Positions 8,936 to 21,506 of a stretch of 64,000 bases of DNA are shown piece after piece. The translations under genes and the position numbers were made by a program. The number at the start of each line of letters is the position of its first letter. The first letter of the stretch is position 1. Source of the DNA: Anisus vortex (lineage: Eukaryota; Mollusca; Gastropoda; Planorbidae); the NCBI GenBank assembly GCA_949126835.1, contig OX421507.1, positions 28,346,822-28,410,821 of the forward strand, given 5' to 3'. The notes below the pieces were generated by a model that did no database searches, was not told where the DNA came from, and saw only the letters and a program-made list of their open reading frames with translations.

Positions 8936-9912
8936 CAGCTGAAAATATTAACAAAATTGAACATAATGAGACGTCTGAAAATAGTAGTGAAGATTATGTA
9001 GTGATAAAACTGAATGATGACACAAATGTTTCACAAGTGCTAAATTGTAATGTACTACAAAATAGCAATACTAAACAAAGCTATAAAGACATTTCTTTAG
9101 CTCATTTAAAACAAATCACAGAAGTGAAGGAAATATTAAAGAAATTTGACAAAGTAATTTCAGACAAACCTAGTCATACAGAGACAATAGAACACTGTAT
9201 AGAATTAAATGATGAAACACATTTTAGAGCCAAAGTATATCAGGTACCCCAAATGCAGAAAGCAAATGTTGAGAAAGAGTTAGATACATTGTTAAAAGAA
9301 GGGCTGATACGCAAATCGATATCACAAATTTCGTCACCTATGGTGATAGTAAAGAAGAAAGATAATAGCATTAGATTATGCTGTGATTATCGAAAACTGA
9401 ATGCAGTTACAAAAATAGATCAGGAAGGCTTAGCTAATATAGAAGACATTGTTAATGAGATAGGGAAAGGAAAAATATTCTCTACCTTAGATTTAACTAG
9501 AGGATTTTGGCAAATTCCTATGCAGGAACAATCTAAACAATACACGGCATTTACAACAGATCAAGGATTATATGAATGGAATGTAATGCCTTTTGGATTG
9601 ATTAATAGTACTGCGACATTTACTAAAATGATGCGCAAAATAATACCTAGACATCCCAATATTGTTCATTATGTAGATGATATTTGCATATTCACTGAGA
9701 CTTGGGAACAACATTTGAAAGTTTTAGAAGAATTGTTACTAGCTGAACATAATCTAACTATTTCACCACAAAAGATGAAATTAGCTCAGAATGAAATTGA
9801 ATTTTTAGGACATAAATTTAAAGATCAGGCAATACAACCAATTGATAGGATGCAAGAAAAAATGTTGAACATAAAGAAGCCTGAAACAAAAAAAAAGTCA
9901 GAGCTTTGTTAG
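8932..9912 (+). CDS. pol: Reverse transcriptase of element B
   Basis: RNA-dependent DNA polymerase of the Ty3/gypsy type. Visible RT blocks are SSPMVIVKKK near residue 140, RLCCDYRKLN at ~155, FSTLDLTRGFWQIP at ~185, NVMPFGL at ~220, the catalytic YVDD at 247-250 and EIEFLGHKF at ~285. The first codon is GTG at 8932 and is not a true start. The frame continues integrase once the 11-base duplication just upstream is allowed for. It ends early: an A run at ~9891-9899 shifts the frame, and the connection to RNase H continues in the next ORF. RT directly after integrase is the key order feature of this family. Confidence 0.92.
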   Translation: MTAENINKIEHNETSENSSEDYVVIKLNDDTNVSQVLNCNVLQNSNTKQSYKDISLAHLKQITEVKEILKKFDKVISDKPSHTETIEHCIELNDETHFRAKVYQVPQMQKANVEKELDTLLKEGLIRKSISQISSPMVIVKKKDNSIRLCCDYRKLNAVTKIDQEGLANIEDIVNEIGKGKIFSTLDLTRGFWQIPMQEQSKQYTAFTTDQGLYEWNVMPFGLINSTATFTKMMRKIIPRHPNIVHYVDDICIFTETWEQHLKVLEELLLAEHNLTISPQKMKLAQNEIEFLGHKFKDQAIQPIDRMQEKMLNIKKPETKKKSELC

Positions 9913-10517
9913 GACTAATTGGTTACTATAAAGATTTCATTAAAAATTACAGTCAAATAGTAAAACCACTTGTAAATTTTACAAGGAAAGGTCAATCTAA
10001 TACAAAAATAAATTGGACTTCAGAATGTGAAAAAGCAATGCAAAATTTAAAAATACTATTTTCTAAAGAACCAATTTTAACTACCATTTCAGCTAAAGAT
10101 ACAATCATTTTAGCTACTGATGCCTCTAGGCAAGGTCTTGGTGCATGTTTAATGAAACATTGTCTGGAGGAAAATAGTAATATGACAAATAAAAAAGAAA
10201 AGAAAATTATGGGTATTTACAAACCAGCATTGTATATAAGTAGATCACTGACAAAAGCAGAGGAAAAGTACTCTGTAATTGAGTTGGAAGGTTTGGCCAT
10301 TGTATGGGCAGTAACTAAACTAAGAAGATATTTGTTAGGTCGTAAATTTACAATATTTATAGATCACAAACCTTTGATTAATTTCAATGTGAGCAATGTG
10401 AACAATAATAGGATCAATAAGTTTGCAATGAAACTTAGTGATTACCAGTTTAACATACAAAGTATTAAAGGGACAGAAAATCACATACCTGACATACTGT
10501 CAAGATTAGCCATGTAA
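9906..10517 (+). CDS. pol: RT connection and RNase H domain of element B
   Basis: It opens with LGLIGYYKDFIKNYSQIVKPL, the usual link between RT and RNase H, so it is the frameshifted end of the same polyprotein. The RNase H acidic residues are all visible: D in LATDAS, E in VIELEG, D in FIDHKPL and D in HIPDILSR. It would remove RNA from RNA-DNA hybrids. It carries a short insertion, compared with element D, rich in Lys and Asn after MKHC. The stop TAA at 10515-10517 ends pol; nothing follows but untranslated sequence, so no integrase lies downstream. Confidence 0.92.
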   Translation: MLGLIGYYKDFIKNYSQIVKPLVNFTRKGQSNTKINWTSECEKAMQNLKILFSKEPILTTISAKDTIILATDASRQGLGACLMKHCLEENSNMTNKKEKKIMGIYKPALYISRSLTKAEEKYSVIELEGLAIVWAVTKLRRYLLGRKFTIFIDHKPLINFNVSNVNNNRINKFAMKLSDYQFNIQSIKGTENHIPDILSRLAM

Positions 10518-10714
10518 ACAGTCACAAGCTCATTGTACATAATTACACTTTCTAACATTGTCTACTAACAATAACTAACAAACTATACTAACAAATATTA
10601 TTACATGTATGATTTATTTATATATAACATAACCTATGTATTGATTTATGACTTATATGGATGTATTAATTTTGCTTTGAATCTAAAAATGCCATAAACG
10701 TCATTTTTAATTAT
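10518..10714 (+). other. 3' untranslated region of element B
   Basis: About 200 bases of AT-rich sequence with no ORF, between the pol stop and the polypurine tract. Confidence 0.7.
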
Positions 10715-10728
10715 GGGCAAGGGAGGTG
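10715..10728 (+). promoter_or_regulatory. Polypurine tract of element B
   Basis: GGGCAAGGGAGGTG sits directly against the 3' LTR start, the normal place for plus-strand priming. Confidence 0.75.
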
Positions 10729-11228
10729 TGTCAGTGATTACATTAATATGATCAAGGGGAAGCAGAACAAACAATATTTTTTTTTTTTAGGTTACATCCC
10801 TTTGACCATATTGCTAGTGTGTGTATTGTTTAGAAGAATCTAGAAAGTGTGAATTTTGCATGCTTTTTAGTGAGACATGACTTTTATGACTTTGACTTGG
10901 TCAGGTGATTTTGAGAGGAGAGGGCAGTGTGTGCAACGAGCTCTTGTGAGATAGGAGCTGTATTTTTATGTGGAAATTTTGTAATGGATATAATATTAGA
11001 GATCTCTGTGAATCTATTCTGTAAATTATATTATGTAAATTGAAATGCTATTGAGTGAATATATATCTATATCGTTGTGCATGGATATTCACATGAATTG
11101 CGAGGAGATAAAAACATATGTGTGTGAATAAACTTATCATTTACTGTTCTGGAGTGTTTAGTACTTTTATGAACGCCTCGAAGATATGTGTGAGTGAATG
11201 ATACAAGTACAGAAACATACAACTTACA
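10729..11228 (+). repeat. 3' LTR of element B (500 bp)
   Basis: Pairs with 3165-3668. It starts TGTCAGTG and ends ACTTACA. Differences from the 5' copy are about 20 substitutions and a changed T tract near 10776. Confidence 0.93.
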
Positions 11229-11233
11229 GGTAC
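11229..11233 (+). repeat. Target site duplication, 3' side of element B
   Basis: GGTAC, identical to 3160-3164. Confidence 0.9.
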
Positions 11234-11595
11234 CATAAGCTTGACAGCAACAATATAAAATAAAAACTAAATACCGAAAGAAACATTCTCAGTACTGTTT
11301 TATTGATACAATAAGCAAGAACACAAATTAAATACAGAAAAAATCTATCTTTATCAATTTAGTTTTTATTGCCTTGAAATCTTATTTTCTATTTTTTTTT
11401 AAATTATTTACCTTTTTTATTGTTTTGTATTTATATATTTTTTTCTTTTAGATAGTATATGAGCATGCTAATTTAATAGCATGGATAGAAGAGTTATAGA
11501 AATGCTCTTTCTTCTTCTTCTTTTATATTATTGTTAATTTTATATTATTAATAACAAGGCAAGTCAACACAACTGTTCGCTACATTTTAATATCG
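11234..11595 (+). repeat. AT-rich ~333-bp repeat, copy 1 (diverged)
   Basis: Shares AGCTTGACAG, ACTAAATACCGAAAGAAAC, ACAATAAGCAAGAAC and GCAAGTCAACACAACTG-like phrases with the copies at 12042 and 12375. It lacks the ATTATGCATATGCCAG segment and holds an extra ~60 bases. Confidence 0.75.
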
Positions 11596-12041
11596 AATTT
11601 AAAAGTCTCTTAAGTCTCTTTCGGCTCTTGTGTCCAGGGCGTAACGCTTAGGATTGAGCAATCTCTGTCCAGGCTCTAGCCATCCAACGACACGCCGAAG
11701 GTGTGGCGTGCCGTGTAACGGGGAAGGTTTCTACAGCCCAGCGATCGTTCACTGCGGTTCTCCAAAGGATCATTTTCGAGGTGGCTCGCCAGTATAGCTG
11801 CACGGTCACCCGGTAGCATAAGCACTAAAGGCATACTATAGGTACATGCATTCAGGCACCGGGTGGTTCTTGAGACGGGATTGCAGCGTCCATTGCTTCC
11901 TCCCCACCGAGACCAGTGGCCTCTCGGCAGTGTAATGGACCTCGGACCCGCTGCGGGGGCTGCGCCCCGTGCGTTCCCCCGCCAGTGTATTCTTAATGGG
12001 AATGTATCGGCGGTTTACACACTACGCCAGTCCTTGAGGCC
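11596..12041. other. GC-rich insert splitting the ~333-bp repeats, origin unknown
   Basis: About 445 bases, far richer in G and C than all surrounding DNA. It interrupts the repeat between TTTTAATATC and ACAATTATTATGC. On the minus strand it ends with two copies of AGAGACTT, like the short terminal repeats of some 5'-truncated non-LTR retrotransposons. A minus-strand frame reads RWMARAWTEIAQS before a stop, which I cannot assign. A + strand 100-aa frame at 11863 runs out into AT-rich repeat and is probably not a gene. Confidence 0.5.
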
Positions 12042-12450
12042 ACAATTATTATGCATATGCCAGGGTCAGGTCGACCAGAAACAATTAAAAATAACAAAGA
12101 CTAAATACCGAAAGAAACATTTTCAACACTGTTTTATTAATACAATAAGCAAGAACAAAAATTAAATACCGAAAAAAAATCGTTCTCACTTTAGATTTTA
12201 TGGTACTGAAATATTATTTTCTACGCTTTTTTATTATTTACCTTTTCATTGTTTGGTATTGTGTTTTTTTTTCTTTTAGATAGTATATTATTGTTATTTT
12301 AATAGGCTATTATTAATAACAAGACAAGTCAACACAACTGCTTGCTACGTTTTAATACCAGAAGCTTGACAGTAACAATTATTATGCATATGCCAGAGTC
12401 AGGGCGACCAGAAACAATTGAAAAGAACAAATACTAAATACCGAAAAGAA
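12042..12450 (+). repeat. AT-rich ~333-bp repeat, copies 2 and 3 (copy 3 partial)
   Basis: ACAATTATTATGCATATGCC occurs at 12042 and 12375, 333 bases apart, followed in both by a CCAG-AAACAATT stretch and ACTAAATACCG. Copy 3 fades after ~12450. Confidence 0.8.
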
Positions 12451-13110
12451 ACGTTCATTGGCTTTATTGTAATATAGTCTCTTTTCTTTATCTCTTAACA
12501 AAACACATTGTAGTCATTCGTTTCTCCGTCATTTTGACGGACATAACCACTAGTATTATAATAATGCTTGTGATAGGCGTTCTTAGTTAGTGTTAAGGAC
12601 CATAAGATATCGGTCTTTATACTTTATATCAATTTAAAAAAATAGAGAAAACAAATCAAATCATATGTACAATTAATATATTGAACAGTTTTAATTTTAT
12701 ATTGTAATTATATATTTTGTTTTTAGGTAAGCTTATGGGATAAAACTGATTATTATTATAATTGTTACTACTATCAATAGGATAAATGGTTTTAGCCTAA
12801 ACAATAGTCAACAGTTGTTATTTTAAACCTTAAATTAACATTTAAAAACTTCTCTTAAAAATACAACACGTATAACTGTTACCTTAAAATGTGTATTATT
12901 AAATAATGTACTAACTTGCCTTATTTAATGTTTAATGCTCGAGTGTTACTATATATAAAAACTGCTTTTGTTTGTTTTACTTTCAAGTACATGATTGTCA
13001 ATCATTGTCCGTATACCTCGTTATACAGTACATTTTGTAACATTTTTTACTCTAAACATTGTGTACTTTAAATGAACTTCAAATTGATGTAATATTTTTA
13101 CATTTACAAA
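12451..13110. other. AT-rich unique sequence
   Basis: No ORF, RNA gene or repeat recognised. It leads into the 35-bp minisatellite. Confidence 0.5.
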
Positions 13111-15268
13111 GATTCGTTAAAATTTAGTATTTACACATGTTTTAGACTAGAGAAACATTTAGTATTTACACATGTTTTAGACAAGAAAAACGTTTAGTAT
13201 TTATACATGTTTTAGATTAGAGAAACATTTAGTATTACACATGTTTTCAGACTAGAAAAACATTTAGTATTTACTCATGTTTTAGACTAGGGAAATATTT
13301 AGTATTTACACATTTTTTAGACTAGAGAAACATTTAGTATTTACACATGTTTTAGACTAAAGAAACGTTTAGTATTTACACATGTTTTAGACTAGAGAAA
13401 CATTTAGTATTTACACATGTTTTCGACCAGAGAAACATTTAGTATTTACACATGTTTTAGACTAGAGAATCATTTAGTATTTACACATGTTTTAGACTAG
13501 AGAAACATTTAGTATTTACACATGTTTTAGACTAGAGAAACGTTTAGTATTTACACATGTTTTAGACAAGAGAAACGTTTAGTATTTACACATGTTTTAG
13601 ACAAGAGAAACGTTTAGTATTTACACATGTTTTAGACTAGAGGAACATTTAGTATTTACACATGTTTTAGACTAGAGAAACATTTAGTATTTACACATGT
13701 TTTAGACTAGAGAAACATTTAGTATTTACACATGTTTTAGACTAGGAAAACGTTTAGTATTTACACATGTTTGAGACGAGAGAAACATTTAGTATTTACA
13801 CATGTTTTAGACAAGAAAAACGTTTAGTATTTATACATGTTTTATACCAGAGAAACGTTTAGTATTTACACAACTTTTAGACTAGAGAAACGTTTAGTCT
13901 TTACACAATTTTTAGACTAGTAAAACATTTAGTATTTACACATGTTTTAGACTAGAGTAACATTTAGTATTTACACATGTTTAAGACTAGAGAAACATTT
14001 GGTATTTACACATGTTTTAGACTAGAGAAACATTTAGTATTTACACATGTTTTAGAATATAGAAAAATTTATTATTTACACATGTTTTAGATCAGAGAAA
14101 CATTTAGTATTTACACATGTTTTAGACTAGAGAAACGTTTAGTATTTACACATGTTTTAGACTAGAGAAACGTTTAGTATTTACACATGTTTTAGACTAG
14201 AGAAACATTTAGTATTTACACATGTTTTAGACTAGAGAATCGTTTAGTATTTACACATGTTTTAGATTTGAGAAACATTTAGTATTTACACATGTTTTAG
14301 ACTAGAGAAACATTTAGTATTTACACATGTTTTAGACTAGAGAAACGTTTGGTATTGACACATGTTTTGACTAGAAAAACGTATACTATTTACACATGTT
14401 TTAAACTAGAGAAACATTTAGTATTTACACATGTTTTAGACTAGAGAAACATTTAGTATTTACACATGTTTTAGACTAGTGAAACATTTAGTATTTACAC
14501 ATGTTTTAGACTAGAGAAACATTTAGTATTTACACATGTTTAAGACTAGAGAAACGTTTAGTATTTACACATGTTTTGACTAGATAAACGTTTTTATTTA
14601 TACATGTTTTAGACTGAAGAAACATTTAGTATTTACACATGTCTTAGACTAAAGAAACATTTAGTAATTACACATGTTTTGGACTAGCGAAACATTTAGT
14701 ATTTAAACATGTTTTGGACTAGAGAAACATTTAGTATTTACACATGTTTTAGACTAGAGAAACATTTAGTATTTACTCATGTTTTAGACTAGGGAAACAT
14801 TTAGTATTTACACATGTTTTAGACAAGACAAACATTTAGTATTTACACATGTTTTAAACTAGGGAAACATTTAGTAATTTTATGTTTTAGACTAGAGAAA
14901 CAATTTGTATTTACACACGTTTTAGACTAGAGAAACGTTTAGTAATTAAACATGTTTTAGACTAGAGAAACGTTTAGTATTTACACATATTTTAGATTAG
15001 ACAAACATTTAGTATTTACACATGTTTTAGACTAGAAAAACTTTTAGTATTTACACATCTTTTTGACTAGAGAAACGTTTAGTATTTACACATGTTGTGA
15101 CTGGAAAAACGTTTACTATTTACACAAGTTTTAGACTAGAGAAACATTTAGTATTTAAATATGTTTTAGACCAAAGAAACGTTTATTATTTACACATGTT
15201 TTAGATTAGAGAAACATTTAGTATTACACTTGTTTTCAGACTAGAAAAACATTTAGTATTTACACATA
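13111..15268 (+). repeat. 35-bp minisatellite, about 61 units
   Basis: Unit reads AAACATTTAGTATTTACACA then TGTTTTAGACTAGAG, exactly 35 bases (CATTTAG at 13331, CGTTTAG at 13366). The central units are nearly identical and vary mainly ACATTT/ACGTTT, while the edges and the 14340-15268 part are more diverged and have small indels. The last unit runs straight into the large satellite without a spacer. Confidence 0.95.
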
Positions 15269-18200
15269 TAGTATGAATATAGTTTAATATAGTTGAAATA
15301 ATAATAGTTAAGAATAATTAAAATATAGTTTTAATATAATTAAATATAGTTGAAAATAGTTTGAATACAGTTAAATATAGTTTAAATATAGTTAAATCTT
15401 CTTAAATAAAGTTGAAAAACAGTTTGATTATAGTTAAATATAGTTTAAATATATTTTTAACTTTTGTTAAATACAGTTTAAATATAATTTGACTATAGTA
15501 AATATATAATTTAAATATAGTGAAATATAGTTGATATATAGTTTGAATATAGTAAAGTATAGTTCAAATATAGTTTGAATATATTTAAATATAGTTAAAT
15601 ATAGTTGAAAAAAAGTTTGAATATAGCTAAATATAGTTGAACTAAAGTTTGAATATAGTTGAAATATAATAATAATAATTTAAATATTTAAATATAGTTG
15701 AAAATAGTTTGAATATAGTTAAATATGGTTTTAAAAAAGTTTAAATATAATTGCAAAATAAGTTGAATATAGTAAGAATAATATTACAATATAGTTTGAA
15801 TATAGTTAAATATAGTCGAAGTATAGTTTGAATATAGTTATAAATAGTTAGAATATAGTTTGAATATAGTTAAATATAGTTGAAATATAGTTTGAATATA
15901 TAGTTAAATACAGCTGAAATATACTTTAAATATATTTGAAATATAGTTGATATATAAATTGAATATAGTTAATTATAGTTGAAATACAATTTGAATATAG
16001 TTAAATATAGTTAAAATACACTTTGAATATAGTTAAAATATAGTTTGAATATAATAAAATATAGTTCAAATTGAGTTAAAATATAGTTAAATATAGTAAA
16101 ATATAGTTAAATATAGTTGAAAATAGTTTTATTATAGTTAAATATAGTTTAAATATAGTTTGAATATAATTAAATATAGTTGAAAATAGTTTGAATATAC
16201 TTAAATATAGTTGAAATATAGTTTGAATAAAATTAAATATAGTTAAAATATAGTTTAAATATAGTTAAATAAAGTTGAAATATACTTTGAATATATAGTT
16301 AAATACAGCTGAAATATAATTTAAATATAGTTGAAATATAGTTGATATATAGTTTGAATATAGTTAAATATAGTTGAAATACAATTTGAATATAGTTAAA
16401 TATAGTTAAAATATACTTTGAATATAGTTAAAATATAGTTTGAATATAGTAAAATATAGTTGAAATTGAGTTAAAATTTAGTTAAATATAGTAAAATATA
16501 GTTGAAAATATTTTAAATATAGTTAAATATAGTTAAATATAGTTGAAAATAGTTTGATTATAGTTAAATATAGTTTAAATATAGTTAAATATAGTTAAAT
16601 ATAGTTAAATATAGTTAAAAATAGTTTGAATATAGTTAAATAAAGTTTAAATATATTTTCAATATAGTTAAATACAGTGGAAATAAACTTTAAATATGGT
16701 ATGAATATAGTTCAATATAGTTGAAATAATAATAGTTAAGAATAATTAAAATATAGTTTTAATATAATTAAATATAGTTGAAAATAGTTTGAATATAGTT
16801 AAATATAGTTTAAATATAGTTAAATCTTCTTAAATAAAGTTGAAAAACGGTTTGATTATAGTTAAATATAGTTTAAATATATTTTTAACTTTTGTTAAAT
16901 ACAGTTTAAATATAATTTGAATATAGTAAATATATAATTTAAATATAGTGAAATATAGTTGATATATAGTTTGAATATAGTAAAGTATAGTTCAAATATA
17001 GTTTGAATATATTTAAATATAGTTAAATATAGTTGAAAAATAGTTTGAATATAGCTAAATATAGTTGAACTAAACTTTGAATATAGTTGAAATATAATAA
17101 TAATAATTTAAATATTTAAATATAGTTGAAAATAGTTTAAATATATTGAAATATGGTTTAAAAATAGTTTGAATATAATTGCAAAATAGTTTGAATATAG
17201 TAAGAATATTATTACAATATAGTTTGAATATAATTAAATATAGACGAAATATAGTTTAAATATAGTTATAAATAGTTAGAATATAGTTTGAATATAGCTA
17301 AATATAGTTGAAATATAGTTTGAATATATAGTTAAATACAGCGGAAATATACTTTAAATATATTGGAAATATAGTTGATATATAGTTTGAATTTAGTTAA
17401 ATATAGTTGAAATACAATTTGAATATAGTTAAATATAGTTAAAATATACTTTGAATATAGTTAAAATATAGTTTGAATATAGTAAAATATGGTTAAAATT
17501 GAGTTAAAATATAGTTAAATATAGTAAAATATAGTTAAACATATTTTTAATATAGTTAAATATAGTTAAATATAGTTAAATATAGTTAAATATAGTTAAA
17601 TATAGTTAAATATAGTTAAATATAGTTGAAAATAGTTTGATTATAGTTAAATATAGTTTAAATATAGTTTGAATATAATTAAATATAGTTGAAAATAGTT
17701 TGAATATAGTAAAATATAGTTGAAATATAGTTTGAATTTAATTAAATATAGTTAAAATATAGTTTGAATATAGTTAAATATAGTTGAAATATACTTTGAA
17801 TATATAGTTAAATACAGCTGAAATATACTTTAAATATAGTTGAAATATAGTTGATATATAGTTTGAATATATTTAAATATAGTTGAAATACAATTTGAAT
17901 ATAGTTAAATATAGTTAAAATATACTTTGAATATAGTTAAAATGTAGTTTGAATATAGTAAAATATAGTTGAAATTGAGTTAAAATATAGTTAAATATAG
18001 TAAAATATAGTTGAAAATATTTTAAATATAGTTAAATATAGTTAAATATAGTTAAATATAGTTGAAAATAGTTTGATTATAGTTAATTATAGTTTAAATA
18101 TAGTTTGAATATAATTAAATATAGTTTAAAATAGTTTGAATATAGTTAAATATAGTTAAAATATTGTTTGAATATAATTAAATATAGTTGAAATATACTT

Positions 18201-20874
18201 TGAATATAGTTAAATATAGTTAAAATATAGTTTGATTATAATTACATATAGTTTAAATATAGTTTGAATATAGTTGAACATAGTTAAATACAGTGGAAAT
18301 ATACTTTAAATAAAGTATGAATATAGTTTGAATATAGTTAAATATAGTTTAAATATAGTTTAAATATAGTTAAAATTGAGTGAAAATATAGTTAAATATT
18401 GTAAATATAGTTTGAATATAGTTAAATTTAGTTAAATATAATGGAGAAATAGTTTAAATATAGTGAAATATTGTTGAACTATAGTTTGAATATAGTTGAA
18501 ATATAGTTTATATATAGTTCAAATATAGTTTAAATATAGTTAAATATAGTTGAGAAATAGTCTGATTATAATTTAATATATTCGAAAAATAGTTTGAATT
18601 AACTTAAATATAGTTGAAATATACTTTGAATATAATTAAATATAGTTGAACTATAGTTTGAATATAGTTGAAATATAGTTTAAATATAGTTTAATTATAG
18701 TTTGAATATAGTTAAATAAAGTTTAAATATACTTTGAATATTGTAAAAATATGGTTTGAATATAGTGAAATATAGTTGAAATATAGTTTGAATATAGTTA
18801 AATATAGTTTAAATATAGTTTGAATATAATTAAATATAGTTAAAATATAGTTAAATATGGTTAAATATATTAAAATATAGTTGAAAATAGTTAGATTATA
18901 GTTAAATAAAATTTAAATATATTTTGAATATAGTTAAATACAGTGGAAATATACTTTAAATATAGTATGAATATAGTTTGAATATAGTTGAAATAATAAT
19001 AGTTAAGAATAATTAAAATATAGTTTTAATATAATTAAATATAGTTGAAAATAGTTTGAATATATTTAAATATAGTTTAAATATAGTTTGAATATTGTTA
19101 ACTACAGTTTAAATATAATTTGAATATAGTAAATATATAATTTAAATATTGTGAAATATAGTTGAAAAATAGTTTGAATATAGCTAAATATAGTTAAACT
19201 AAAGTTTGAATATAGTTGAAATATAATAATAATAATTTAAATATTTAAATATAGTTGAAAATAGTTTGAATATAGTTAAATATGGTTTAAAAATAGTTTG
19301 AATATAATTGCAAAATAGTTTGAATATAGTGTGAATAATATTAAAATATAGTTTGAATATAGTTAAATATAGTCGAAATATAGTTTGAATATAGTTATAA
19401 ATAGTTAGAATATAGTTTGAATATAGTTAAATATAGTTGAAATATAGTTTGAATATATAGTTAAATACAGCTGAAATATACTTTAAATATAGTTGAAATA
19501 TAGTTGATATATAGTTTGAATATATTTAAATATAGTTGAAATACAATTTGAATATAGTTAAATATAGTTAAAATATTTTTTGAATATAGTTAAAATATAG
19601 CTTAAATATAGTAAAATATAGTTGAAATTGAGTTAAAATACAGTTAAAATTGAGTTAAAATATAGTTAAATAATGTAAGTTATAGTTTGAATATAGTTAA
19701 ATATAGTTAAATAAATTTGAGAAATAGTTTAAATATAGTTAAATATTGTTGAACTATAGTTTGAATATAGTTGAAATATACTTTAAATATAGTTTAAATA
19801 TAGTTTAAATATAAATAAATATAGTTGAAAAACAGTTTGATTATAGTTAAATATAGTTTAATTATAGTTTGAATATAGTTAAATACAGTTTAAATATACT
19901 TTGAATATTGAAAAAATATGGTTTGAATATAGTGAAATATAGTTGAAATATAGTTTGAATATAGTTAAATATAGTTTAAATATAGTTTGAATATAATTAA
20001 ATATAGTTTTAAATATTGTTTGAATATAGTTAAATATAGTTGAAATATAGTTTGAATATATAGTTAAATACAGCTGAAATATACTTTAAATATAGTTGAA
20101 ATATAGTTGATATATAGTTTGAATATAGTTAAATATAGTTGAAATACAATTTGATTATAGTTAAATATAGATAAAATATACTTTGAATATAGTTAAAATA
20201 TAGTTTGAATATAGTAAAATATACTTGAAATTGAATTAAAATATAGTTAAATATAGTAAAATATAGTTGAAAATATTTAAAAAATATAGTTAAAATATAG
20301 TTAAATATATTTAAATATAGTTGAAAATAGTTTGATTATAGTTAAATATAGTTTAAATATAGTTTAAATGTAGTTTAAATATAGTTTGAATATAGTTAAA
20401 TATAGTTGAAATATAGTTTGAATATATAGTTTAATACAGCTGAAATATACTTTAAATATAGTTGAAATATAGTTAATATATAGTTTGAATATAGTTAAAT
20501 ATAGTTGAAATACAATTTGAATATAGTTAAATATAGTTAAAATATACTTTGAATATAGTTAAAATATAGTTTAATATAGTAAAATAAAGTTTAAAATATT
20601 TTAAATATAGTTAAATATAGTTAAATATAGTTAAATATAGTTCAAAATAGTTTACATATAGTTAAATATAGTTGAAATATAGTTTGAATATAATTAAATA
20701 TAGTTAAAATATAGTTTGAATATAATTAAATATAGTTGAAATATACTTTGAATATAGTTAAATATAGTTAAAATATAGTTTAATTATAATTACATATAGT
20801 TGAAATATAGTTTGAATATAGTTGAATATAGTTAAATACAGTGGAAATATACTTTAAATAAAGTATGAATATAG
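15269..20874 (+). repeat. AT-rich satellite, block 1
   Basis: Built of 10- and 11-base words such as TATAGTTAAA, TATAGTTTGAA and TATAGTTGAAA. The + strand has almost no C. Longer phrases recur at irregular distances, for example TTAAATACAGCTGAAATATA (near 15905, 16300, 17810, 19460, 20060, 20430) and AATAATAATAATTTAAATAT. A run of about eight perfect 10-base units lies at 17549-17630. TAG in every word closes + strand frames. No gene is present. Confidence 0.95.
20871..20874 (+). repeat. Target site duplication, 5' side of element C
   Basis: ATAG before the 5' LTR and again at 27283-27286. The satellite is full of ATAG, so a 4-bp match alone is weak, but it coincides exactly with both LTR ends. 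Confidence 0.75.
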
Positions 20875-21503
20875 TGTTACGAATATCGGTACTAAATGAA
20901 TGACGTAGTAAGGCATTGACCTCTTAACAAGTGCGTATCAGAGTCCAAGGCGACCAAGGTTTGACCTTTGTGCCCTGAGGGCAGTTTAAATAAAATAATT
21001 CGTTCAAATCCCGTGGAAATTGGAGGATAATTCTGGATCGTAGTAATTATAGAGAAAGAGGTTAAAATGCGTATTAAGACCCTGTAGAATCTTCGATGAT
21101 AGTTTTCTTTGTAAAGTTCCGACCTCCTTAAAGTTAGTTCTGTTTGGAAATTTTGTAGAGTGAAGTCGCTATATTAATACTTGTACATATAATGTCATTT
21201 TATTGAAACTTATGTTGCCATCAGTTGATGAAGTTTATTGATCGTTTATATTGAGTCTACAATTTAAATAAAATTGTTTATTCAACAACTGGAGTTGTTT
21301 GATCTATCATTGTTGAGAAAGGTGTTGAAGATAATTATCACGAATATAACTACATTGCTGCATAGACCTGTCAGTCAAAGAACCCCTAGCTTGGGCTACA
21401 GATTAGCAGAATCTAGAGACTTCTAATAAAGATACAACTATATGCATTGAATCCGATTTAACGAGTCGTAATAATAGTAATCATCATATAGAGGGCCATA
21501 ACA
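20875..21503 (+). repeat. 5' LTR of element C (629 bp)
   Basis: Starts TGTTACGAATATCGG and ends GGGCCATAACA, with a TGTTA/TAACA inverted repeat. Several AATAAA-type signals lie inside (near 20991, 21268 and 21427). The same length as the 3' copy. Confidence 0.96.
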
Positions 21504-21506
21504 GTT

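Larger units (their letters stand above)
3165..11228 (+). mobile_element. Element B: Gmr1-like Ty3/gypsy retrotransposon, full length but decayed
   Basis: An 8.06-kb element with two LTRs (504 and 500 bp), a 5-bp GGTAC target duplication, a primer-binding candidate, a 1.8-kb leader, gag, protease, integrase, RT, RNase H and a polypurine tract. Integrase comes before RT, a copia-like order, although all domains are gypsy-like; this defines the Gmr1-like group. By eye the LTRs differ at about 20 substitutions plus a T-tract length change (~4%), so it is older than elements C and D. Small indels break the coding frame in at least four places. Confidence 0.93.

Noticed and set aside
11863..12165. 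100-aa + strand ORF in the GC-rich insert
   Set aside because: It runs from the insert into the AT-rich repeat with a Lys/Asn-rich end and has no recognisable motif. Likely a chance frame.
13111..15268. CRISPR-like regular repeat spacing
   Set aside because: The whole 35-base period is repeated with no unique spacers, and the context is eukaryotic. It is a minisatellite.
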